A DNA stretch of 16,008 nt from Glaciecola sp. UBA2563. GTDB taxonomy: Bacteria > Pseudomonadota > Gammaproteobacteria > Enterobacterales > Alteromonadaceae. Below are positions 1-5,693 of this stretch, one piece after another (the first letter of the stretch is position 1; every line of letters starts with the position of its first letter). Position numbers and translations under genes: made by a program. Under the pieces are notes generated by a model. The model was not told the origin of the DNA. It searched no databases and saw only the letters and a program-made list of their open reading frames with translations. The stretch covers positions 1-16,008 of the forward strand of contig DDLV01000119.1 of assembly GCA_002340325.1 (NCBI GenBank). The letters run 5' to 3'.

Positions 1-395
1 CTTTCATCGACATAAAACGTTCGCATATACGTGTATAACCATTCAGGCCCTCGTACTCTTGCAACAAGCGTAAGGTCTGGTGGTGGTGCACCAAACCAAC
101 CCGCAGCTGCCTCTGAAGGCATGGCTGACGTGATATAGTCGGAAACTTTCTCGCCCGTAAACTGAAGGTATTTTTGCCCCAAGTCTTCTGGTATACCCAA
201 ATCGTTGAACGTACGCTGATATCGCTGGTACTGCTTTTGGTGACAACCAAGACAATAATTCATGAAGATTTTGGCACCGTTTTGTAACGACGCTTTATCT
301 TTCAAATCTATATTCACCTTGTCGAGCGGATAATTGGATCCTGCCGCAAACACAAAGCTTGGAAATAACAACAATAGTCCTAGCCATTTTTTCAT
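1..395 (-). CDS. petC: Cytochrome c1, N-terminal part (bc1 complex), cut by window edge
   Basis: This is the haem-c subunit of the cytochrome bc1 complex, which passes electrons from the Rieske protein to soluble or membrane-bound cytochrome c on the periplasmic side. My translation from ATG at 395 gives about 131 residues before the window ends. It opens with a signal peptide (MKKWLGLLLLFPSFVFA), followed by the haem-attachment motif CLGCH near residues 48-52. Further on, a PPPDLTLVARVRGPEWLYTYM stretch (about residues 102-122) is typical of the family. The start codon overlaps the petB stop codon by 4 nt (ATGA), so translation is probably coupled to petB. The axial methionine and the C-terminal membrane anchor lie outside the window. 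Family identity is secure from the haem motif, the flanking sequence and gene order. Confidence 0.95.
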   Translation of the reverse strand, partial: MKKWLGLLLLFPSFVFAAGSNYPLDKVNIDLKDKASLQNGAKIFMNYCLGCHQKQYQRYQRTFNDLGIPEDLGQKYLQFTGEKVSDYITSAMPSEAAAGWFGAPPPDLTLVARVRGPEWLYTYMRTFYVDE

Positions 396-1666
396 GTTGG
401 AATCCTCTCCGGTACAGGCTTAGTGCGTTCGCCTTTAGAGTAAGCAAACAGAAGAATAAAGAATGAGAAATACATAATTGTCGCAACTTGTGAAGCTATT
501 ATTTTCCAGTTCTCTTGTGGCGTACCTCCAAGATAACCCAAGAATATGAACACGATTGCAAATACAATTAGATTGGCTTTGTGAAGCCCACTTCTGTACC
601 GCCAAGAGCGAACATTACTGCGATCTAACCATGGAATTGCGAACAAAAATCCAATAGCTGCAAACATCGTCAGTACGCCAAACAGCTTATCAGGAACCGC
701 TTTCAAAATCGCATAGAAAGGTGTGAAGTACCATACTGGGAAGATATGCTCTGGCGTTTTGAGTGGGTTAGCAATTTCAAAGTTTGGATGCTCCAAAAAC
801 TTACCACCCATCTCTGGCGCAAAGAACAAGATGTAACAAAATCCGAACAAGAACACAGCAAATGCCACAAGATCCTTAAGTACAATATGAGGGAAGAATG
901 GAACAACGTCATTAGAGATGTCATATTTTTCCGTGTAATACTCATGGATTTGGAACTGAGTCTTTTCTTCTTCAGGCAGCGTACCTTTCTTAAATTTGAT
1001 ATTTACGCCATCTGGATTGTTTGAACCAACTTCGTGTAGTGCAATGATGTGTAGGAACACCAAGATAACAATCACTAGTGGTAACGCAATTACGTGTAAT
1101 GCAAAGAATCTGTTAAGGGTTGCGCCGGATATAACATAGTCGCCTTGGATCCATTCAACCAAATCAGGGCCTATAACAGGAATGGCACTAAACAGAGAAA
1201 CGATAACCTGAGCACCCCAGTATGACATCTGTCCCCATGGAAGTACGTACCCCATGAAGGCTTCCGCCATAAGTGCTAGGTAAATAAGCATACCAAAAAC
1301 CCATAGAAGCTCTCTTGGCTTTTGATATGACCCGTAAATCATTCCACGAAACATATGAAGGTATACCACGACAAAAAATGCAGAAGCGCCTGTGCTGTGC
1401 ATATATCGCAACAGCCAACCATAATCCACTTCACGCATGATGTACTCAACCGACTTAAATGCGCCTTCAGCTGAAGGGACGTAGTTCATCGTTAACCAGA
1501 TGCCCGTGACGATCTGATTAACAAGTACTATTGTCGCCATGAAACCAAACACATACCAAAAATTCATATTCTTCGGTGCGGGATATTGAATCGCGTGCAT
1601 ATTGGCAACGCGCATCATGGGAATTCTGCTTTCAATCCATCCCATTAAAGCGTTAACAGCGTTCAT
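392..1666 (-). CDS. petB: Cytochrome b subunit of the bc1 complex
   Basis: This 424-residue integral membrane subunit carries both b haems and the quinol-oxidising (Qo) and quinone-reducing (Qi) sites. The haem ligands are visible as His90/His104 in YMHSTGASAFFVVVYLHMFRG-type sequence and His191/His206 in FFALHVIALPLVIVILVFLH. The 15-residue spacing of the second pair is what I recall for beta/gammaproteobacterial cytochrome b, against 14 in mitochondria. The Qo loop motif is PVWY (residues 310-313), in the context PVWYFTPFYAILKAVPDK. The protein is full length, with the b6-like N-terminal half and the subunit-IV-like C-terminal half in one chain. Its ATG shares one base with the petA stop (TAATG) and its stop overlaps petC. 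This is a standard, intact gene. Confidence 0.98.
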   Translation of the reverse strand: MNAVNALMGWIESRIPMMRVANMHAIQYPAPKNMNFWYVFGFMATIVLVNQIVTGIWLTMNYVPSAEGAFKSVEYIMREVDYGWLLRYMHSTGASAFFVVVYLHMFRGMIYGSYQKPRELLWVFGMLIYLALMAEAFMGYVLPWGQMSYWGAQVIVSLFSAIPVIGPDLVEWIQGDYVISGATLNRFFALHVIALPLVIVILVFLHIIALHEVGSNNPDGVNIKFKKGTLPEEEKTQFQIHEYYTEKYDISNDVVPFFPHIVLKDLVAFAVFLFGFCYILFFAPEMGGKFLEHPNFEIANPLKTPEHIFPVWYFTPFYAILKAVPDKLFGVLTMFAAIGFLFAIPWLDRSNVRSWRYRSGLHKANLIVFAIVFIFLGYLGGTPQENWKIIASQVATIMYFSFFILLFAYSKGERTKPVPERIPT

Positions 1667-2301
1667 TATGCAACTCCCTCCCCGTCAGAACCTATCAAGA
1701 TAGTATTTTCACTAATAAAACCATATGGCGGTACCTGTAGGTTTAAGCCGGCTGGCACACCAGAAAATACACGACCAGACATATCAAATTTAGAACCGTG
1801 ACAAGGGCAAAAGAATCCATCTTTAACACCTTCAGCATACTGCTCCATTGCGCCATCTGCGAGGTGTTGTGGTGAGCAACCTAGATGGGTACATATACCG
1901 ACTAGCACAATAATATCTTCTTTTCGAGAACGGAAAATATTGGCGGCGTAATCAGGCTGTTGTGCCGCTTCTGAATTTGGATCGGCTAGCTCATCTTCAT
2001 GCGCACTCAATGCGTCAAGCACAGCTTGCGACCTTTTCACTATCCACACAGGTTTACTGCGCCACATTACACGAATCAACTGCCCAACCTGCAAACCACT
2101 GATATCGACTTCCACATCCGCTCCAGCAGCCTTAGCACGTTCGCTGGGCTGCCAAGAAGCAATGAAGGGTACAGTAGCAAAACCAGCTCCGACGGCACCG
2201 ACAACTGATGTCGCGACTGTCAGAAACTTTCGTCTGTTGCTGCTAGGTGGTAGGTCAGCTTGTAGGGTTGATTCACTTGCATCGACTGATACGTCACTCA
2301 T
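1666..2301 (-). CDS. petA: Rieske iron-sulfur subunit of the bc1 complex
   Basis: This 211-residue protein carries the 2Fe-2S cluster that takes the first electron from quinol and hands it to cytochrome c1. The cluster ligands lie in CTHLGC (residues 137-142) and CPCHGS (165-170); the four expected Cys/His ligands and the two disulfide cysteines are all present. The N-terminus has a twin-arginine-like motif (NRRKFLT, residues 22-28) followed by one membrane helix (about 29-50), as expected for Tat-exported Rieske proteins that keep their anchor. I start it at ATG 2301 rather than the upstream in-frame TTG at 2307, because a GGAG Shine-Dalgarno lies 8 nt before that ATG. It is first in the petABC operon. 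Confidence 0.97.
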   Translation of the reverse strand: MSDVSVDASESTLQADLPPSSNRRKFLTVATSVVGAVGAGFATVPFIASWQPSERAKAAGADVEVDISGLQVGQLIRVMWRSKPVWIVKRSQAVLDALSAHEDELADPNSEAAQQPDYAANIFRSRKEDIIVLVGICTHLGCSPQHLADGAMEQYAEGVKDGFFCPCHGSKFDMSGRVFSGVPAGLNLQVPPYGFISENTILIGSDGEGVA

Positions 2302-2729
2302 CAACAAATCTCCGAGAGTTAGTTATAAATACGTCATAGCGTCGCATGAAATATAGTCGCGACACTTTATGCTGCAGCTTGATAAATACGTTTGAAGACT
2401 TAGCGTCAGCAGCATTTAAAAATCGGGCGTATGGTAAAAGAAAAGTACCTGCTAGCACAAGGTCCTATCGCGGGATTTCCTTTATTTACCATGATTTAAG
2501 TCAACAATTCTGCACACTGTAGCGACAATTGCCTATTCGACATTAGTCTTTCGGCTTAGGCTTGTTTCTGCCAATCTTTTCTCGTTAATTGATTTGAACG
2601 CCGCTGTATTATTTCTATTGATGTGTCGGAGTATCGGCCTCTGAAGTAAAACCCAAAGCCGCAACGCTCACTTTTCCTTAGATTCATAAATTTAACTAGG
2701 ACGTATTATCGAGACAGCGTCACATAGAC
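2302..2729. other. Non-coding divergent region between petA and the lysine-rich cluster
   Basis: About 430 bases hold no convincing gene on either strand. The petABC promoter must lie here, reading leftwards. I see AT-rich candidates for a -10 (TATATT on the minus strand near 2350) but no good -35, so I do not assign one. An 8-bp palindrome GTCGCGAC sits at 2356-2363. I see no tRNA, rRNA, FNR-type box or terminator that I could defend. The right-hand end leads into the promoter at 2730. Confidence 0.6.
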
Positions 2730-2758
2730 TTTACAAAAAACATACATATGCATATACT
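2730..2758 (+). promoter_or_regulatory. Sigma-70-type promoter for the lysine-rich cluster
   Basis: The -35 TTTACA (2730-2735) and -10 TATACT (2753-2758) each match the consensus at 5 of 6 positions and are separated by exactly 17 nt. The predicted transcription start is near 2764-2766, giving a leader of about 68 nt before the first ATG at 2833. This is inference from sequence only. Confidence 0.65.
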
Positions 2759-2762
2759 TCAA

Positions 2763-2792
2763 GACGTAATGACGTCATTAATTCATTACGTC
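2763..2792. repeat. Perfect inverted repeat at the predicted transcription start (operator or leader hairpin)
   Basis: The arms GACGTAATGA (2763-2772) and TCATTACGTC (2783-2792) are perfectly complementary around a 10-nt centre. A nested 12-bp palindrome, AATGACGTCATT (2768-2779), overlaps the left arm, so the motif ACGTMAT occurs three times in alternating orientation. It begins at the expected +1. It could be an operator that blocks the promoter at 2730-2758, with the ribbon-helix-helix protein at 3045-3245 as an obvious candidate ligand, or a 5' mRNA hairpin. Confidence 0.6.
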
Positions 2793-2832
2793 AAATATTC
2801 TAACTAACATACAACAAATAAGGCGTATTCTT

Positions 2833-2943
2833 ATGTCAAAGAAAACAAAAGCGATAAAAACTGAAATCAAAAACAGAAAGGCGAAGATGGCAAAACAAAA
2901 AAGCAAAATCGCCAAGTTGAAGAAAAAACTTAAGAAATCGTAA
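2833..2943 (+). CDS. 36-residue lysine-rich mini-protein of unknown function
   Basis: I do not recognise this family. My translation gives 36 residues from ATG 2833 to TAA 2941-2943, starting MSKKTKAIKTEIKNRKAKMA and ending KLKKKLKKS. Sixteen residues are lysine and one is arginine, against a single glutamate, so the peptide is extremely basic. The heptad-like spacing of I, M and L suggests one amphipathic helix. An AAGG sequence lies 10 nt upstream of the ATG as a weak ribosome site, and a good promoter plus a start-site palindrome precede it. The next two genes on this strand are also lysine-rich. Non-specific nucleic-acid or polyanion binding is an inference from charge. An alternative is a leader peptide. 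It is too short to exclude chance, but the promoter and the shared composition favour a real gene. Confidence 0.6.
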   Translation: MSKKTKAIKTEIKNRKAKMAKQKSKIAKLKKKLKKS

Positions 2944-2953
2944 GCTTCCTTTT

Positions 2954-3000
2954 TAGGGGGTAGCGTTCAGGAAAAACTGCGAGGCCTGAAATACCCCCTA
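2954..3000 (+). repeat. Two-part hairpin between the first two lysine-rich genes
   Basis: The outer arms TAGGGGGTA (2954-2962) and TACCCCCTA (2992-3000) are perfect 9-bp complements. The inner arms TTCAGG (2966-2971) and CCTGAA (2985-2990) pair again around a 13-nt loop, with only a small internal bulge between them. No U-run follows on the plus strand (TTAAACGTTA) and none follows on the minus strand, so it is not a canonical terminator. An RNA processing or stability element, or a weak attenuator that sets the ratio of the mini-protein to the downstream genes, is plausible. Confidence 0.6.
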
Positions 3001-3044
3001 TTAAACGTTATTATCACGTTATAAATTGTTGATGACTTGAAAAT

Positions 3045-3245
3045 ATGAACAAACAAAAAAAAGCACAGGAAGAAAAGCAAAGCGAAAAAGCGAAAAGCGA
3101 AGATGCCAAAAAAAACACATCGCTCAGATTAAACAAAAAAACACTAAAAGCATTGAAAATAATCGCCATAGAGCAAGATACAAGTGTTCAACAACTTATT
3201 GAAAATCTGATTCTTGATTACTTAAAAAAGCAGTCTGGTGAATAA
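3045..3245 (+). CDS. Small ribbon-helix-helix protein with lysine-rich N-terminal tail
   Basis: The protein is 66 residues. Residues 1-24 form a disordered, highly charged tail (MNKQKKAQEEKQSEKAKSED and following). Residues 25-63 fit a ribbon-helix-helix (Arc/MetJ/CopG-type) domain: a strand TSLRL, a helix NKKTLKALKIIAIEQD, a turn, and a helix SVQQLIENLILDYLKK. Such domains dimerise and insert the paired strands into the DNA major groove. No toxin gene follows, so an antitoxin role is not supported. The gene lies between the 36-aa mini-protein and the helix-hairpin-helix protein on the same strand. An autorepressor acting on the inverted repeat at 2763-2792, or a small nucleoid protein, are both possible inferences. 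The ribosome site is weak. No gene name is assigned. Confidence 0.8.
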   Translation: MNKQKKAQEEKQSEKAKSEDAKKNTSLRLNKKTLKALKIIAIEQDTSVQQLIENLILDYLKKQSGE

Positions 3246-3305
3246 TCACGTGACATCTGTATGCCACTGTAAAACCACCAGACAGGCTAAATGCCAAACA
3301 TTATT

Positions 3306-3318
3306 ATGGAGCCTCCAT
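3306..3318 (+). promoter_or_regulatory. Ribosome-binding site embedded in a palindrome with the start codon
   Basis: ATGGAG-C-CTCCAT spans the Shine-Dalgarno (GGAG, 3308-3311) and the first two bases of the ATG start at 3317. Folding as a 4-bp stem with a 5-nt loop would pair bases of both signals. The upstream ATG at 3306 is out of frame with the 3317 gene. Confidence 0.4.
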
Positions 3319-3889
3319 GACTAAATCAGCAAAAGATAACAATTCAAAATCTAAGAAACCCGCATTATTAGTAAACAAAGAAAAGAGCAAGACTAATAAG
3401 AAGACTGAAAATGTAGCTAAAAGCGTTGAAAAACAGCTAAATAATAAGGTCAATGCCCTTTCTCAGCAAATAATGGAATTACAAGCTCAGCTTGATACCA
3501 CTGTCAAAGCCGCGATTAAAAAGCTAAAGAAAAAGCAAAAGAAATTGCGGGCTAAGCAAGACGAATCGTTTACTAAACAGCTCAAAGCACTAAGCAAAAA
3601 ACATCATGCTGCCTTAAAGAAAGTGAAAAAGTCTTTTGCTAAAAACCAAGACACAGTAGTTAAAGAAGAGACTAAAGAAACAAAATCTGAAACAAGCAAA
3701 GAGACCTCGTCCTCTCCAAAATTATCAGATATTAAAGGTATAGGGCCGGTCACGATGAAAAAGTTATCGGGTATGGGCATAAAAACAATTGATGACGTTG
3801 TTAATGCGTCTCAAGAAACACTTGAAAAGTGTAAAGTGTTTAGGGGCTCTGATACCTGGGTCGAGCAAGCGAAAGCACTGCAATCTTGA
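3317..3889 (+). CDS. Lysine-rich coiled-coil protein with C-terminal helix-hairpin-helix domain
   Basis: The protein has 190 residues, 43 of them lysine by my count. It has three parts: a basic disordered N-terminus (1-35); a helical, probably coiled-coil segment (about 36-108) rich in K, Q, L and A with runs such as KKLKKKQKKLRAK; and an acidic S/T/E/K linker (about 112-133). It ends in a helix-hairpin-helix/H3TH-type DNA-binding domain from 136, with the hairpin core DIKGIGPVTMKKL and an ending DTWVEQAKALQS. That ending resembles the small H3TH domains often labelled 'predicted 5' DNA nuclease, FEN1-like'; no nuclease active site is visible here. The histone-H1-like tail plus HhH suggests a chromatin or DNA-bridging protein (inference). 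A GGAG ribosome site lies close to the ATG, and a terminator follows 10 nt after the stop. Confidence 0.85.
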   Translation: MTKSAKDNNSKSKKPALLVNKEKSKTNKKTENVAKSVEKQLNNKVNALSQQIMELQAQLDTTVKAAIKKLKKKQKKLRAKQDESFTKQLKALSKKHHAALKKVKKSFAKNQDTVVKEETKETKSETSKETSSSPKLSDIKGIGPVTMKKLSGMGIKTIDDVVNASQETLEKCKVFRGSDTWVEQAKALQS

Positions 3890-3899
3890 AAACAACGTT

Positions 3900-3930
3900 A
3901 GGGCCTGTTTATCTTCAGGCTCTTGTTTTA
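3900..3930 (+). terminator. Rho-independent terminator after the lysine-rich cluster
   Basis: The stem AGGGCCTG (3900-3907) pairs with CAGGCTCT (3916-3923) over 8 bp including one G-U, around an 8-nt loop. A T-rich tail TTGTTTTA follows. It starts 10 nt past the stop of the helix-hairpin-helix gene and separates this cluster from the hydrolase downstream. Confidence 0.85.
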
Positions 3931-4045
3931 CCCTCTCTAGTCTTACCTTCTACAATGGAAACTGACCATTCGTCATAAAACGTGCCTGCTTTGGATAAAA
4001 CTGTTGCATGATGACGCTATACAACTTCACGGTGAGGAAAAAAGT

Positions 4046-4702
4046 ATGAAACGGCTAGTTACACTACTGTTACTGTTAATAGCGTCTTTATTTGCAAAAG
4101 CAGACAAGCTCGATGGTAATTGGCGAGGTATGCTCGAGCTGGGCCAAGGCGCAAAACTTGTATTGGGAATAGAGATATCGACAATTGATGGGCAAGATAT
4201 CGTGTATTTAGATAGCCCTAATCAAGGTATGGTCGATCATCCGGTAGAAAACCTTGAGTTATCACAAGATGAGATCCGCTTTGATACGCCAGAGCTAAAC
4301 GCGAGTTTTGACGGCACCATTACTGGTAACCAAATTGTAGGTGTTTTTACACAAGGGAAATCGTTTGATATTACCCTAACAAAACTCAGCGATAAAAGTA
4401 CTGCAAGACTTGAAAACGAAGTGCGTTGGTACGGCGATTTGAATGTGACGCGGCAAGCGACTTTACCTCTGGTATTAAATATTGCCGTTATTGAATCAGG
4501 CTATTACGCAACGCTCGATAGCCCGCAGCAGCAGAGTTTCGGTATTCCGCTGTCAGACTTCTCCATCGATGAATCTAAACTGAGTTTTACCTCACCGATT
4601 ATCAATGCCAGCTACAGTGCAAAGAAAGTAGATGAAATGTGGGAAGGTACTTTCGTACAAGGCGCGGCGATGCCTCTCAATCTAAAAAAAAAGCCCCTCT
4701 AG
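4046..4702 (+). CDS. Exported serine hydrolase, N-terminal part: signal peptide plus two tandem beta modules
   Basis: This is the zero-frame part of a gene split by an A9 run. I start it at ATG 4046, preceded by GAGG, which gives 218 residues. The signal peptide is MKRLVTLLLLLIASLFAKA. Two paralogous modules follow, at about residues 25-113 and 127-214. Both share W-x-G near the start, a Y/TLDSPxQ motif (54-60 and 156-162), NASF/NASY (85-88 and 187-190), and an ending G-x-F-x-QG...L-x-K. I recall such modules as N-terminal extensions of secreted beta-lactamase-like and alpha/beta hydrolases; their role there is not clear to me. The frame stops two codons after the A9 run, exactly where the second module ends and the catalytic domain should begin. 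Alone, this product would be a periplasmic or secreted protein with no active site. Confidence 0.85.
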   Translation: MKRLVTLLLLLIASLFAKADKLDGNWRGMLELGQGAKLVLGIEISTIDGQDIVYLDSPNQGMVDHPVENLELSQDEIRFDTPELNASFDGTITGNQIVGVFTQGKSFDITLTKLSDKSTARLENEVRWYGDLNVTRQATLPLVLNIAVIESGYYATLDSPQQQSFGIPLSDFSIDESKLSFTSPIINASYSAKKVDEMWEGTFVQGAAMPLNLKKKPL

Positions 4703-5661
4703 CAGTCACCTTTGACCTGAACAACCCAACGCCATGGTTATCTGCAATTTATAAAGAACATGGCGTTGTCTTCGCATATATAAGTAAAGGGGAAACAACA
4801 TATCACTTCCACGGGTTTTCCAACCCTACTGCCGAAGACAAAATCCCAGTAGATAAACAAACGCGGTTTGAGATAGGCAGTATTACCAAGCCTATCGTAG
4901 GGTTAGTTCTCTCAGCAATTGTGCAAGAAAAATCCATAGCCTTAAACACTGCATTGGCCGACTTTTTCCCGGATTTAACATCTGCTGCAAAAGACATATC
5001 ACTGATCGAATTAGCGACACATCGCTCAGGCTTATCTCGCTTACCCGAAAACCTGTCCCTAGCCGAAATGGATAATCCTTATAAAGGGTACTCAAGCATG
5101 ATGCTTTTCGATGCATTACAAAGCGCTGATCCCAAAACAAAAGACTTTGAGTATTCGAACTTTGGTTTTGGCGTGCTCGGCACAGCATTAGAAGTAACAA
5201 GCAATAAACCATTGAATGAATTGTTGCAACAAAGGGTGTTTTTACCTGCAAAGATGCAAGACACTTTCTTATCGCTTGATGATGTAACCATAGAAGGCGT
5301 TGCAGATGGACATGACATTCTATTTGAAAAAGTCAGTCATTGGACTTTTGATGCTATTGCTGGCGCTGGTGCTGGCGTATCTACTGCAAAGGACATGTTG
5401 GCGTTGGGTAACTACCTTTTAGAAAATAAAGACGCTCCACATGTATCTTTATTCCTGACGCCTCATACAGCCCAAGCACCTAAATTTGGCATAGGGATAA
5501 TGCTAAATGATGAAATCGCCTTTCACGGCGGCCAAACGGGCGGCTTTGGCAGTTTTTTCGCGGTCGATTTTGAAAATGAACACGTGGTAGTGGTATTAAC
5601 AAACGTGTCGAAAGACGCCGGTAAGCTTGGTTTTAATATACTTAACGCAATCAATGAGTAG
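4639..5661 (+). CDS. Serine hydrolase, beta-lactamase-fold catalytic domain (-1 frame relative to the N-terminal part)
   Basis: The open frame runs from ATG 4639, but its real coding part probably begins near 4693, after the A9 run; the first residues (MGRYFRTRRGDASQ) are the N-terminal module read out of frame. Numbering from 4639, the class C beta-lactamase/DD-peptidase motifs are complete: S81-I-T-K84 (catalytic Ser and Lys), Y172-S-N174, and H296-G-G298 in place of KTG. The domain is full length (about 320 residues) and shows no internal damage. If joined to the upstream frame by a -1 shift, the protein would be 538 residues with a signal peptide. As a separate product it would lack a signal peptide. 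The substrate is unknown; esterase, D-aminopeptidase and penicillin-binding activities all occur in this family. Kinase and regulator genes follow after 32 nt. Confidence 0.85.
   Translation: MGRYFRTRRGDASQSKKKAPLAVTFDLNNPTPWLSAIYKEHGVVFAYISKGETTYHFHGFSNPTAEDKIPVDKQTRFEIGSITKPIVGLVLSAIVQEKSIALNTALADFFPDLTSAAKDISLIELATHRSGLSRLPENLSLAEMDNPYKGYSSMMLFDALQSADPKTKDFEYSNFGFGVLGTALEVTSNKPLNELLQQRVFLPAKMQDTFLSLDDVTIEGVADGHDILFEKVSHWTFDAIAGAGAGVSTAKDMLALGNYLLENKDAPHVSLFLTPHTAQAPKFGIGIMLNDEIAFHGGQTGGFGSFFAVDFENEHVVVVLTNVSKDAGKLGFNILNAINE
4684..4693 (+). other. A9 tract with slippery heptamer A AAA AAG: frame junction in the hydrolase
   Basis: Nine consecutive A residues (4684-4692) are followed by G. 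In the upstream frame the codons read CTA AAA AAA AAG CCC CTC TAG. The heptamer A-AAA-AAG at 4687-4693 is the same as the E. coli dnaX -1 slippery site, and the catalytic domain lies in exactly the -1 frame. A -1 shift here yields ...LKKKAPLAVTF... and a continuous 538-residue protein. A perfect 9-bp inverted repeat (4728-4736 and 4759-4767) begins 34 nt downstream, which is further than usual for a stimulator. No strong Shine-Dalgarno-like stimulator is seen just upstream. Transcriptional slippage, phase variation, a real frameshift mutation or an assembly error are alternatives. Confidence 0.75.
4728..4767 (+). repeat. Perfect 9-bp inverted repeat downstream of the A9 tract
   Basis: AACGCCATG (4728-4736) and CATGGCGTT (4759-4767) are perfect complements separated by 22 nt. 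They lie inside the -1 frame, early in the catalytic domain. It may be a coincidence of coding sequence or a structure that slows ribosomes. Confidence 0.4.
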
Positions 5662-5693
5662 ATGGCACATATAACTACTGCTACGGAAGCCAA

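Noticed and set aside
728..739. Defective Qo site because the cytochrome b motif is PVWY instead of PEWY
   Set aside because: PVWY is, to my knowledge, a normal form in beta/gammaproteobacterial cytochrome b; the rest of the protein is intact.
703..1418. Open frames overlapping petB in other frames, and similar ones over the kinase, activator and permease genes
   Set aside because: They lie fully within secure genes, have no domain-like sequence, and have no ribosome sites or promoters; they are by-products of the real coding frames.
2954..3000. Rho-independent terminator
   Set aside because: The stem is strong but neither strand has a T-run directly after it, so it is listed only as a hairpin.
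3045..3245. Antitoxin of a toxin-antitoxin pair
   Set aside because: The ribbon-helix-helix fold fits, but neither neighbour resembles a toxin; both are lysine-rich and non-enzymatic in appearance.
4639..4692. ATG at 4639 as an independent start for the catalytic domain
   Set aside because: It lies inside the second beta module, has no convincing ribosome site, and gives a nonsensical basic leader (MGRYFRTRRGD) without a signal peptide. Recoding or a frame error at the A9 run explains the arrangement better, though internal initiation is not excluded.
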